64,000 bases of DNA from Pseudomonas monteilii NBRC 103158 = DSM 14164 (GTDB lineage Bacteria > Pseudomonadota > Gammaproteobacteria > Pseudomonadales > Pseudomonadaceae), in NCBI RefSeq assembly GCF_000730605.1, contig NZ_BBIS01000014.1, positions 1-64,000 of the forward strand, read 5' to 3'. The notes under the pieces are model-generated. The model did no database searches and had not been told where the DNA came from. It saw only the letters and a list, made by a program, of their open reading frames with translations. Shown here piece after piece: positions 9,868-18,257 of this stretch. How positions within the stretch are numbered: the stretch's first letter is position 1; every line of letters starts with the position of its first letter. A program made the translations under genes and the position numbers.

Positions 9868-10668
9868 ATGGGTAATGTCCAGTCGGCCGTCAGGGCCTAC
9901 GACCAGCCATGGCGCCCGGCCCCGGGCGACCTGGTCGAGCTTGGACGCACGCTTCGCCTTCCGCTGGGCCAGCTGCGCCTGCAACGCACGCCCGTCAGCG
10001 GGCTCAAGCGCCGTGACAAGCTGGTGTTGGGCCTGCTGGTGCTGGCCCTGCACGGCGCTGCGGCGTACTGGGTAAGCCAGGCACCCACGCCAGAGCTGCC
10101 CGTGGTGCCACCGCAAGTGCCGCCGATGACCATCGAGTTCGCAGCGCCAGCGCCGCCTGTGATCGAACCGCCACCGCCTGCGCCTGCACCACCTGTCGTC
10201 GAGCCGCCGCCGCCACCTCCCGTGATCGACGAACTGGCCGCCAAGCCCAAACCCAAGCCAAAGCCCGTGCCCAAGCCGGTGGTCAAGCAAGCACCCAAAC
10301 CACAGCCCAAACCGGTCGAAGCACCACCGCCAGCCCCAGTGGCCGCTCCGGCACCACCTGCGCCCGCACCACCCGCGCCGGCCCCGGTTACGCCCGCTTC
10401 GGCCAACGCCGCGTACCTGAAAAACCCGGCGCCGGAGTATCCGCAGATGGCCCAGCGGCGCGGTTGGGAAGGCACCGTACTGCTGCGGGTAGAGGTGCTG
10501 CCCAGCGGTAAACCCCGGCAGATCCAGGTCCAGAAGAGCAGCGGCCGTGATGCCCTCGACGCCGCCGCGCTGGCTGCGGTGAAACGCTGGAGCTTCGTGC
10601 CCGCCAAGCAGGGCGACGTGGCCCAGACCGGCTGGGTCAGCGTGCCGATCGATTTCAAGCTTCGCTAA
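9868..10668 (+). CDS. tonB: TonB energy-transducing protein
   Basis: TonB transmits proton-motive force from ExbB/ExbD to outer-membrane TonB-dependent receptors. This 266-aa protein has the N-terminal cytoplasmic extension typical of pseudomonads (residues 1-50), one transmembrane helix at about 51-69 with the key His (H62), a long Pro/Ala/Lys periplasmic spacer (about 72-180) and a full C-terminal domain (residues 180-266; EYPQMAQRRGWEGTVLLRV). The gene order tonB-exbB-exbD differs from the exbB-exbD-tonB order of the best-known P. putida iron-uptake cluster, and it sits directly after cysA, so this is probably an additional TonB set serving the sulfur block. Confidence 0.93.
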   Translation: MGNVQSAVRAYDQPWRPAPGDLVELGRTLRLPLGQLRLQRTPVSGLKRRDKLVLGLLVLALHGAAAYWVSQAPTPELPVVPPQVPPMTIEFAAPAPPVIEPPPPAPAPPVVEPPPPPPVIDELAAKPKPKPKPVPKPVVKQAPKPQPKPVEAPPPAPVAAPAPPAPAPPAPAPVTPASANAAYLKNPAPEYPQMAQRRGWEGTVLLRVEVLPSGKPRQIQVQKSSGRDALDAAALAAVKRWSFVPAKQGDVAQTGWVSVPIDFKLR

Positions 10669-10698
10669 CTTTTTCGCAGAACACAGGAAGACATCATC

Positions 10699-11418
10699 AT
10701 GAGCCTGCTGGCATCCCCCCTCGAATCCGTTGAAAGCGCAGTCATCTGGCTGCTGGTTGGTTTCTCTGTCGTCACGTGGGGCCTGGCCCTGGTCAAGGTC
10801 GCGCAGTTCGTGCGGTTGAAGAACCAGGACAAACGCTTCCACCAGCAGTTCTGGGCGGCCTCCAGCCTGGACTCGGCCGCCGAGCTCAGCCACGAGCTGC
10901 CCGGCCCGGCTGCCCGCGTTGCCCAGTCTGGCTATGCCGCAATTGCCGTCGGCGACACCCAGGCCAACGACCTGAGCCACGCCATCAACCACCAGGACCG
11001 CCTGGAGCGTGCCCTGCGCCAGCAGATCGTGCGTGAGCGCCGCTCGCTGGAAACCGGCCTGGCAGTGGTCGCCAGTATCGGCAGCACCTCACCTTTCATC
11101 GGCCTGTTCGGCACTGTGTGGGGCATCATGGAAGCACTCAAGGGCATCAGCGCGGCCGGCTCCGCCAGCCTGGAAACCGTAGCAGGTCCAATTGGTGCGG
11201 CATTGGTGGCAACCGGTGTGGGTATTGCCGTCGCCGTGCCTGCGGTGCTGGTCTACAACTATTTCCTGCGCCGCCTCAAGCTGACCGCTGCCGACCTCGA
11301 CGACTTCGCCCACGACTTCTACAGCCTGGCGCAAAAGAGTGCCTTCCGCGTGCTGGTGCACCCCGCCGTGCACAAGCCACAGGCCGGTTTCACCCAGCCC
11401 GTGAAGGAGGCGTCCTGA
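10699..11418 (+). CDS. exbB: ExbB/TolQ-type proton channel subunit
   Basis: Inner-membrane protein, 239 aa, MotA/TolQ/ExbB family. One helix near residues 14-34, a cytoplasmic domain with a charged segment (ERALRQQIVRERRSLE), then two helices around 120-185 with the family sequence SIGSTSPFIGLFGTVWGIM and GPIGAALVATGVGIAVAVPAV. It forms the pentameric channel that energises TonB together with ExbD. It begins 30 nt after tonB and ends 1 nt before exbD. TolQ is an alternative name for the family, but the neighbours tonB and exbD without tolA/tolB favour ExbB. Confidence 0.92.
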   Translation: MSLLASPLESVESAVIWLLVGFSVVTWGLALVKVAQFVRLKNQDKRFHQQFWAASSLDSAAELSHELPGPAARVAQSGYAAIAVGDTQANDLSHAINHQDRLERALRQQIVRERRSLETGLAVVASIGSTSPFIGLFGTVWGIMEALKGISAAGSASLETVAGPIGAALVATGVGIAVAVPAVLVYNYFLRRLKLTAADLDDFAHDFYSLAQKSAFRVLVHPAVHKPQAGFTQPVKEAS

Positions 11419-11419
11419 C

Positions 11420-11821
<402 letters not shown>

Positions 11822-11853
11822 TACCCGCCAAACCTCTTCAGGCAAGTGCTTAT

Positions 11854-11890
11854 GGGCCACATCTCTTGGCAGGGGTTGGCCCTTTTTTTT
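11854..11890 (+). terminator. Rho-independent terminator of tonB-exbBD
   Basis: GGGCCA (11854-11859) pairs with TGGCCC (11877-11882) and is followed by eight T (11883-11890). The loop is long (17 nt). Confidence 0.8.
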
Positions 11891-11910
11891 GCCGTGACAG
11901 GTCCAGCGCC

Positions 11911-11950
11911 TGTGAGGTCGAGCGCCGCCCGCGCGGCGCTCGGTCTCACA
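11911..11950. repeat. GC-rich 40-bp palindromic repeat
   Basis: Near-perfect palindrome; the central arms CGAGCGCCGC and GCGGCGCTCG flank CCGC, and the outer bases TGTGAG/CTCACA also pair. A 17-base part of it recurs at the window start (1-17, opposite orientation), so it is a dispersed REP-like element. Confidence 0.75.
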
Positions 11951-11992
11951 GCCGACAATTCTCTCAAGGTGTACATTTAGGTTATTAATAAA

Positions 11993-12034
11993 TAGCTTCT
12001 TATTCCTTTACGAATATAACTCCCTCCCTATACT
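11993..12034 (+). promoter_or_regulatory. Putative CysB-type operator and promoter of the esterase gene
   Basis: TAGCTTCTTATTCC (11993-12006) is the exact reverse complement of 13582-13595 upstream of the MetQ-like gene. TTATTCC followed by ACGAATAT (12000-12017) also recurs on the minus strand before tcyP (50803-50823). A -10 box TATACT lies at 12029-12034, about 37 nt before the start codon. Confidence 0.55.
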
Positions 12035-12070
12035 GGTCTCCAAGCACGCAAACTTACTGGAGGCGTCCCC

Positions 12071-12652
12071 ATGCGCAATGAGTCGATTCGCTACCTGATT
12101 GTGCCGGGCTGGCAAGGATCGCCAGACAACCATTGGCAAAGTCACTGGCAGCGCACCCTGCCCAACAGTGCCCGGGTGGAGCAGCACGACTGGCTGACCC
12201 CGCAGCGCCAGGACTGGGTGCAGGCACTGGAGCAAGCGATTGTTGCCGAAGAGTCGCCGGTGATCCTGATTGCCCACAGCCTGGGCTGCATCACCGTCGC
12301 CCATTGGGCTGCGCAGGCCAGCCCGGCCTTGCTGCGACGTGTGCGTGGCGCGCTGTTGGTGGCACCAGCGGACGTCGAGCGGCCCACCTGCGCGCCAGCC
12401 TTGCGCAACTTTGCGCCGATCCCGACCGACGCACTGCCGTTCCCCAGCCAGGTGGTCAGTTCGGACAACGACCCGGCCGTGAACGTGCCACGGGCGCTGT
12501 ACCTGGCCCAGGCCTGGGGCGCCGAGGCAGGGTTGCTGAGCAACGCCGGGCACATCAACGTCAAGTCCGGCCATGAGCGCTGGGAGCAAGGCTTCGCCTA
12601 CTTGTACCGCTTGCAAAGCCGGGTTGAGCAGCGCGCACTGCGCCGCGCCTGA
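12071..12652 (+). CDS. RBBP9/YdeN-family alpha/beta hydrolase
   Basis: A 193-aa serine hydrolase of the small RBBP9/YdeN family. Nucleophile motif AHSLGC (Ser70), N-terminal LIVPGWQGSPDNHW containing the oxyanion-hole region, and a C-terminal His in NAGHINVKSGHE. GGAGG lies upstream of the ATG. The natural substrate is unknown. The gene sits 57 nt upstream of the AAA+ regulator-like gene, probably in one operon, and its promoter region carries the sulfur-type element, so cleavage of a sulfur-containing ester or thioester is possible but speculative. Confidence 0.82.
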   Translation: MRNESIRYLIVPGWQGSPDNHWQSHWQRTLPNSARVEQHDWLTPQRQDWVQALEQAIVAEESPVILIAHSLGCITVAHWAAQASPALLRRVRGALLVAPADVERPTCAPALRNFAPIPTDALPFPSQVVSSDNDPAVNVPRALYLAQAWGAEAGLLSNAGHINVKSGHERWEQGFAYLYRLQSRVEQRALRRA

Positions 12653-12709
12653 TCGCCTTTACCGCTTACCTGACGCCCGGCCAATGATGGCCTGGGGCGG
12701 GAGTTTGTC

Positions 12710-13540
12710 ATGACTTTTCAAAACCCGTTTGGCCAGCCGCTGCTGACCTTTCCCGAGCTGGACAAGAGCCCGCTGAGCATCCGCGCCAAGGCGCTGGTGT
12801 TCATTGACCCGCGTTCGCAGCAACTGCGCGAAGACCTTGAGCGCCTGGCGCCGCAACCCTTGCCCGTACTGATCCGTGGCGAAACCGGCACCGGCAAGGA
12901 GTTGCTGGCACGGCAGATCCATCGAGCCAGTGACCGCAGTGGTTTGTTCGTGTCGGTCAACTGCGCGGCCATCAGCCCCACCTATGCTGATGCCGAACTG
13001 TTCGGCTACAGCGCCGGCAGCCAGGGTGGCACGGCCAGCAGCCGCGCCGGCTGGTTCGGCTCGGCCAATGGCGGCACGTTGTACCTGGACGAGATCGCCG
13101 ACTTGCCGCTGGCCATCCAGGACAAGTTGCTGGCAGCCCTGGAAAACCGCGAAGTCACCCGAGTGGGCGCGCAGCAGCCGCAGCCGGTGGATGTGCGGTT
13201 GGTGGCCGCGACCAGCATCGACCTGGCGCGGGTGGTACGGGCAGGGCGCTTTAACGAGCGCTTGTACCAATACCTGAGCGAAGGCGCGCTGGAGCTGCCA
13301 CCGCTGCGTGAGCGGCCCGGCGATATACTGCCGTTGGCCGAGTATTTCGTGGGCATCTACAGCGTACGCCTGCAGCGCCCTGTACCGCTGGTGAGTGAGG
13401 CGGCGCAGCAGGAGCTGGAAGCCCATCCATGGCCCGGAAATACCCGTGAACTGGAGAATGTTATCCACTTCGCCTTGCTGGTGAATGATGGCGAAGAGCT
13501 GCAGCCAGGGGACCTGGACCTGCCCAACCCCTCGCGCTAG
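12710..13540 (+). CDS. Sigma-54 activator-like AAA+ protein lacking GAFTGA and HTH
   Basis: 276 aa, essentially a single sigma-54-interaction AAA+ domain. Walker A GETGTGKE is at 57-64, Walker B GGTLYLDE at 121-128, and the sensor II segment WPGNTRELENVI is near the C-terminus. The loop that normally reads GAFTGA and contacts sigma-54 reads GSQGGT (103-108), losing the key Phe and Thr. There is no N-terminal receiver or GAF domain, and the protein ends right after the AAA+ lid, so no Fis-type DNA-binding helix-turn-helix is present. It may be a regulator acting without direct DNA binding, or an ATPase recruited to another task. Start chosen at the ATG with GGGAG upstream. Confidence 0.82.
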   Translation: MTFQNPFGQPLLTFPELDKSPLSIRAKALVFIDPRSQQLREDLERLAPQPLPVLIRGETGTGKELLARQIHRASDRSGLFVSVNCAAISPTYADAELFGYSAGSQGGTASSRAGWFGSANGGTLYLDEIADLPLAIQDKLLAALENREVTRVGAQQPQPVDVRLVAATSIDLARVVRAGRFNERLYQYLSEGALELPPLRERPGDILPLAEYFVGIYSVRLQRPVPLVSEAAQQELEAHPWPGNTRELENVIHFALLVNDGEELQPGDLDLPNPSR

Positions 13541-13551
13541 ACATCGCTCAT

Positions 13552-13595
13552 AAGCAAAGTGGCTAATGGCGATTTGCTTTTGGAATAAGAAGCTA
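13552..13595 (+). promoter_or_regulatory. Regulatory repeats upstream of MetQ-like gene
   Basis: Inverted repeat AAGCAAA/TTTGCTT (13552-13558 and 13573-13579) followed by GGAATAAGAAGCTA (13582-13595), which is the exact reverse complement of 11993-12006. The rest of the gap to 13714 is A/T-rich and probably holds the promoter. Confidence 0.5.
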
Positions 13596-13714
13596 AGTAA
13601 AAGATATTGTTCCGGTATAAAAAATCTAGGTATTGTCCGCCTACGCCCGCTGGTGAACCGGTTGGGCACCCGATTCGCCATCGCTGATGGCCCAGATTCA
13701 GAACAAGGACCACC

Positions 13715-14500
13715 ATGAAGAAGACCCTGCTGACCACTGCCCTGGCCGCTGCCCTGTCGTTCTCCGGCCTGGCCGCCGCCGCCGAGAAACTGGTGGTTGC
13801 CGCTACTCCGGTACCGCACGCCGAAATCCTTGAGCTGATCAAGCCGACCCTGGCAAAAGAAGGTGTGGACCTGCAGATCAAGGTCTTCACCGACTATGTG
13901 CAGCCGAACGTGCAGGTTGACCAGAAGCGCCTGGACGCCAACTACTTCCAGACCCTGCCGTACCTGAAGAGCTTCAACGAAGGTAAAGGCACCCACCTGG
14001 AAACCGTGATCGGCGTGCACGTCGAGCCGTTCGGTGGCTACTCGAAGAAGATCAAGAACCTGTCCGAGCTGAAGGAAGGCGCCACCGTTGCCATCCCTAA
14101 CGAAGGCAGCAACAGCGGCCGCGCCCTGATCCTGCTGCAGAAGGCTGGCCTGATTACCCTGAAAGACCCGAAAAACGCGCTGGCCACCCCCAAGGACATT
14201 GCCGAGAACCCGAAGAAGCTGAAGTTCCGCGAGCTTGAATCGGCCATGCTGCCGCGTGTGCTGGACCAGGTCGACCTGGACATGATCAACACCAACTACG
14301 CCCTGGAAGCTGGCCTGAACCCGGCCAAGGATGCGCTGGTGATCGAAGGCGCCGACTCGCCGTACGTGAACTTCCTGGTTGCCCGCCCGGACAACAAGGA
14401 CAGCGAGGCCATCCAGAAACTGGCCAAGGCCTTGACCAGCCCCGAGGTGAAGGCATTCATCGCCAAGAAGTATCAAGGTGCTGTGCTGCCGGCGTTCTGA
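13715..14500 (+). CDS. MetQ/NlpA-family substrate-binding protein
   Basis: 261-aa binding protein of the methionine ABC transporter family. It shows the family features VVAATPVPHAEIL, VFTDYVQPNVQV, LDANYFQTLPYL and IPNEGSNSGRALILL. Unlike MetQ lipoproteins, the signal peptide (residues 1-22, ending AAAA before EKL) has no lipobox Cys, so it should be a soluble periplasmic protein. No metN or metI gene adjoins, so it must use a permease elsewhere. Substrate is likely methionine, a methionine derivative or another sulfur compound; the sulfur-type motif upstream supports this but does not decide it. Confidence 0.87.
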   Translation: MKKTLLTTALAAALSFSGLAAAAEKLVVAATPVPHAEILELIKPTLAKEGVDLQIKVFTDYVQPNVQVDQKRLDANYFQTLPYLKSFNEGKGTHLETVIGVHVEPFGGYSKKIKNLSELKEGATVAIPNEGSNSGRALILLQKAGLITLKDPKNALATPKDIAENPKKLKFRELESAMLPRVLDQVDLDMINTNYALEAGLNPAKDALVIEGADSPYVNFLVARPDNKDSEAIQKLAKALTSPEVKAFIAKKYQGAVLPAF

Positions 14501-14528
14501 TGCGGTCGAAGTACCTGGTATGACCAAC

Positions 14529-14556
14529 GCCGACGCCTTTGCGTCGGCTTTTTTTT
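14529..14556 (+). terminator. Rho-independent terminator of the MetQ-like gene
   Basis: Perfect 8-bp stem GCCGACGC/GCGTCGGC (14529-14536, 14541-14548), loop CTTT, then eight T. Confidence 0.93.
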
Positions 14557-14572
14557 GGGCTGCTAGCAGCCC

Positions 14573-16936
14573 TTACGGCCCTGGCACCAACCGCAATGTA
14601 CTCTGTGCCGGAATCATCCCCATCTGCGCCTTCTGGTACTGCCCCTGCACATACCCTTCAGCCTGATCCGAGTAATGCCGGTCAAACGGCACGCCACTTT
14701 GCCCGACTGGGTTGCTGGTCAATGCCTGCCCGGCATCCGCAAAATCGATCAGCCGCCGCGTTGAAGGCCCGTAGGTCACCGGCCATGGCGCCGGGCCGAT
14801 CTTCGCAGAAAGGTTGTTCGGCACCTCATGGGTACCGGGCGCGGCGAACGGCCCAACGTTGAACAGCAGGTTCAGCGGCTTTTTCACCCCAAGAGGGTGG
14901 TTGTGGGTCAGGGTATGGGCCTTGCCCCATTGCCAGCTGGCCGGGTCGCTACCCAAGGTATCGCGCAGGTGCTTCAGGCTGCGCTGCCAGGCCAGGCGTA
15001 CGATGGCGGTACGGTCGGTACGCTGGTTGCCACCTCGGGTGTTCCACCAAGGGGAGTCGGCGTCCGCCGCCAGGCGTGGCAAGGCAGCGTCGATGGCGCG
15101 GGTGCTGATCAGTACCGGGAACCAGGTGTCGCTCAGTTCGTCGTGCAGGGCCGCGAAGGCCAGTTCGTAGAGGAACTGGTTGAACAGCGTGGCGCTGGTC
15201 GAATCCAGCGGGTAGTCGCCGCGCCAGGCGGCGAGCTGTTCGACCAGTTCCTTCTCTTCGTCTCCTTCCGCCACTGCGCGCAGGGTTGCCAGCAGCGGTG
15301 CAAGGGTGCGCGGGCCGTGGTCGCTGGCGGTGTTCAGTTGCAGGGCCTGGCTGTTCTGGGTATCCCATTTCACCTCGGGGTTAGCCAGGTGGCGGTCGAG
15401 CTGGCGGCCTCGGTCGGGCAGGTTGTAGTAACCCGGTATGGGCAGCCCTGCTGGCGGCTGGTAGTTGGCCGAGACGATATAGCCGCGCGCCGGGTTCTCT
15501 TGCTGCGGGTTGACGTTGAAGGGGTAGAACCCGAGCTTGTCGGCCTGCGCGCTGGCGCCGTCGAGGATGAACGCCGGGTCGACGCCGTCGGGGCGTATCG
15601 GGAGCTTTGCCGCCGCCCACCAGCCGATGTCACCTCGGGCATTGGCCCAGACAAAGTTAAGGCCTGGTGCATGGACCTTGGCGGCAGCCTCGCGCATCTT
15701 GCCCAGTGTGTCGGCACGGTTGAGCTGGTAGAAACCTTCGAGGATCGCGTTTTCGGTTTCCAGGAACGCCCACCACATGGCGATGGGCGTAGGCCCGGCA
15801 GTAGCGCCCAGCACGTCGTTGACGATCGGGCCATGTGGCGAGCGGCGCAGGCTGAGTGTGACCGGTGCTTCGCCTTTGACCGCGATCTGCTGCTCGGTCT
15901 TTTCCAGCGCCTGCCATTTGCCTTCGACCATCACCTGGTTGGCGTGGGCCGGGTTGGTGCGCTCGGCGATCAGGTCGACGTCATCGTTCTGGAACATGGT
16001 CAGGCTCCAGCCGAAGTCGCGGTTGTGACCAAGCAGGGCAAAGGGGTTGAGCGCCTGGAAGTAGCCATACAGGTTGAAATCGGGTGCCGAGAGCTCGGCC
16101 TCGTACCACACCGCCGGCACTGCGAAACCGATGTGCGGGTCGCCTGCCAGCAGCGGCTTGCCGCTGCGGGTATGGTTGCCAGCCACCGCCCAGGCGTTGC
16201 TGCCTTCAAACTGCGGGATGCCCGCCTCACCCAGCGCCTGGTGGCTGAGGCGTGCGAGGGCTTCCAGGCTTTGCCAGTCCGCAGCGGCCAGTGGCGTGCC
16301 CACCGCCCCCTCGGGTTTCCAGCCAAGGTCGAAGATGCTCAGGTAATCGGCGCCAAGCTGGTCTCGGATGTAGGTCAGTGCGGGCTCGGTGCGAAACGCA
16401 GCAGCGAAGCTGTAAGCGAGGTAACCGGCAATGCTCAGGGTATCTTCGGCGGAAAACGGGCGAGGGGTGATACCCAGCAGGTCGAACTCCACGGGCTTGG
16501 GATGGCTGGCTTGCCAGCCGTTGACCCCGTCGAGGTAAGCTTGCAGGGCCTGCCAGGCAGGTGACTGGCGGTCCTGACGCTTGGCCATCAGTGCGGCCTG
16601 TTCGCGAATGCGCAGGCTGCGGAACAAGGTATCTGTGGGCAGCAGCTTGTCGCCCAGCACCTCGGCCAGTTCGCCTCGGGCCAGGCGGCGCAGGATTTCC
16701 ATCTGGAACAGCCGGTCCTGGGCATGCACGTAGCCCAGGGCGCGGTACATGTCTGCCTCGTTTTGCGCCTGCAGGTGCGGCACGCCGCGAGCGTCGTAGC
16801 GCACGCTGACCGGCGCCTGTAAGCCAGCCAAGGCCACCTCGCCCTCGCGCTGCGGCAGCTTGCCCTGCACGTACCAGTAACCGGCGCCGGCGGCCACGGC
16901 AACCACCACGGCCAACAGGGTCAGGCTGCGCTTCAT
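14573..16936 (-). CDS. Penicillin acylase family protein
   Basis: 787-aa N-terminal nucleophile hydrolase. The start at 16936 has AAGGAG upstream and gives a membrane/signal segment (residues about 4-24). Autoproteolysis is expected between Gly245 and Ser246 (FEGSNAWAV), making Ser246 the nucleophile and separating alpha and beta chains. Members cleave amide bonds of beta-lactam side chains or acyl-homoserine lactones (quorum quenching); the substrate here cannot be fixed from sequence, and no known lactonase/acylase signature beyond the family one was identified. Single gene, convergent with the MetQ-like gene. Confidence 0.9.
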   Translation of the reverse strand: MKRSLTLLAVVVAVAAGAGYWYVQGKLPQREGEVALAGLQAPVSVRYDARGVPHLQAQNEADMYRALGYVHAQDRLFQMEILRRLARGELAEVLGDKLLPTDTLFRSLRIREQAALMAKRQDRQSPAWQALQAYLDGVNGWQASHPKPVEFDLLGITPRPFSAEDTLSIAGYLAYSFAAAFRTEPALTYIRDQLGADYLSIFDLGWKPEGAVGTPLAAADWQSLEALARLSHQALGEAGIPQFEGSNAWAVAGNHTRSGKPLLAGDPHIGFAVPAVWYEAELSAPDFNLYGYFQALNPFALLGHNRDFGWSLTMFQNDDVDLIAERTNPAHANQVMVEGKWQALEKTEQQIAVKGEAPVTLSLRRSPHGPIVNDVLGATAGPTPIAMWWAFLETENAILEGFYQLNRADTLGKMREAAAKVHAPGLNFVWANARGDIGWWAAAKLPIRPDGVDPAFILDGASAQADKLGFYPFNVNPQQENPARGYIVSANYQPPAGLPIPGYYNLPDRGRQLDRHLANPEVKWDTQNSQALQLNTASDHGPRTLAPLLATLRAVAEGDEEKELVEQLAAWRGDYPLDSTSATLFNQFLYELAFAALHDELSDTWFPVLISTRAIDAALPRLAADADSPWWNTRGGNQRTDRTAIVRLAWQRSLKHLRDTLGSDPASWQWGKAHTLTHNHPLGVKKPLNLLFNVGPFAAPGTHEVPNNLSAKIGPAPWPVTYGPSTRRLIDFADAGQALTSNPVGQSGVPFDRHYSDQAEGYVQGQYQKAQMGMIPAQSTLRLVPGP

Positions 16937-17022
16937 GCAAGCTCCTTGTGCGTCAAAGCAGAAAATGTGGTCCGATGATCGGCGGATTCGCGAACAGAGC
17001 ATAGCCCCGGGAAGGAGATTCC

Positions 17023-17589
17023 ATGTCACTCAGCGAAAAACAGAAGATGCTTACAGGTCAGCTCTACCACGCTGGCTGCCCCGAACTGCAGGCCGAGCAG
17101 ATTGCCAACAAGCACTGGATGCACCGCTACAACAGCAGCGTCGAACTGCTCAACGACGCACGCCATGGGCTGTTGCTGGAGCATTTCGGCCAGGTGGGCG
17201 AAGGCGCGGTGATTCGCCCGCCGTTCTATTGCGACTACGGCTACAACATCAGCGTTGGCCGCAACACCTTCATGAACTTCAACTGCGTGATCCTCGACGT
17301 GATGCCGGTGCGCATCGGCGACGACTGCCAGATCGGCCCCAACGTGCAGATCTACACCGCCGACCACCCGCTCGACCCAGCAGTACGGCGCAGCGGGCTG
17401 GAGAGTGGGCGGGCGGTGACCATCGGCAACAACGTGTGGATCGGCGGTGCGGCGATCATCCTGCCAGGGGTGACGATTGGCGATAACGCCGTGGTCGGCG
17501 CGGGTAGCGTGGTGACCCGAAATGTGCCAGCCGGGGCGACGGTGGTGGGCAACCCGGCGCGGGTACGTCAGCCAGCCCAAGGGCAGTAG
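17023..17589 (+). CDS. Maltose/galactoside-type sugar O-acetyltransferase
   Basis: 188-aa trimeric left-handed beta-helix acetyltransferase of the Maa/LacA/NodL family, using acetyl-CoA on sugars. N-terminal Maa-type helix region (residues 1-55, MLTGQLYHAGCPEL), then hexapeptide repeats from about residue 70 to the C-terminus (IGDDCQIGPNVQIYTADHP with the catalytic His, IGNNVWIGGAAIILPGV). Starts 86 nt from the divergent acylase. Its last 22 bp overlap the 3' end of the convergent gene. The physiological acceptor is unknown. Confidence 0.88.
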   Translation: MSLSEKQKMLTGQLYHAGCPELQAEQIANKHWMHRYNSSVELLNDARHGLLLEHFGQVGEGAVIRPPFYCDYGYNISVGRNTFMNFNCVILDVMPVRIGDDCQIGPNVQIYTADHPLDPAVRRSGLESGRAVTIGNNVWIGGAAIILPGVTIGDNAVVGAGSVVTRNVPAGATVVGNPARVRQPAQGQ

Positions 17590-18137
17590 CAGCCCACCGC
17601 CAGTGTGTTGGATGCGGTCACCCGGCGGCCGTCGAGCAGTGCCTTGAGGATGGGCTCGACGAAGCTGTTGCTGGCGTTGCACACCGCGCCTTCGCTGTAA
17701 GGGCCGAAGTAAGCGAGGCGACCTTGCCGATCCCAGATGGCCACGGCCGGGGAGGCGGGCAGGTGCTCGCTACCGGGCAGGCTGGCGATGGGCTTGAGGG
17801 CGGTGAGGTTGGCGGGCAGCTGGCCATGGCTACCGGGCTTTTGCAGCACATGGAAGGTCACGCCCTGGGCTGCGAACTGGCTGACCAGGTCGCCCAGGTG
17901 TTGCTGGTTGCCGACGTTGCAGGGGCAGGCCGGGTCCCAGAAGTGCACCACGCGGATCGGGCCAGGGCCGGCCAGCTCGGGTGGCAGTTGCAGTTGGCTG
18001 CCGTCGAATAGCGTGGTCTGGTTGTCGAATGGGCGCAGGTAGCGGGCCTGGAAGGTGGTGTAGGCCTGCCAGAGGATGGTAATGCCAACCAACAAGGCGA
18101 TTGCCGTGCACAGTGGTTTGATGGCTCGAGTCTTCAT
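17568..18137 (-). CDS. Membrane-anchored thioredoxin-fold protein (DUF6436-like)
   Basis: 189 aa with an N-terminal membrane anchor (about residues 8-25) and a periplasmic thioredoxin-like domain. The active-site-like segment is HFWDPACPCNVGN, with a CPC rather than a CXXC motif, so a classical dithiol exchange is doubtful. Two further Cys pairs occur later (AVCNAS and VGCYCPWAG). The 3' end overlaps the acetyltransferase gene by 22 bp in convergent orientation. I do not recognise a defined function; redox or copper-related roles are possible. Confidence 0.7.
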   Translation of the reverse strand: MKTRAIKPLCTAIALLVGITILWQAYTTFQARYLRPFDNQTTLFDGSQLQLPPELAGPGPIRVVHFWDPACPCNVGNQQHLGDLVSQFAAQGVTFHVLQKPGSHGQLPANLTALKPIASLPGSEHLPASPAVAIWDRQGRLAYFGPYSEGAVCNASNSFVEPILKALLDGRRVTASNTLAVGCYCPWAG

Positions 18138-18257
18138 GAAATTTCCGCCATCCCCTGTAGGAGCGGTGCTGGTTGTTCGAGGTGAGCAAGCTTGCCATGG
18201 CGCCGCCTAGAGCTGAAGATTCCAGATCAATACATTGCATCAATGTGGATGTGCTCG

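Noticed and set aside
14828..16564. Plus-strand open frame inside the penicillin acylase gene
   Set aside because: Antisense shadow; no ribosome-binding site and no family resemblance.
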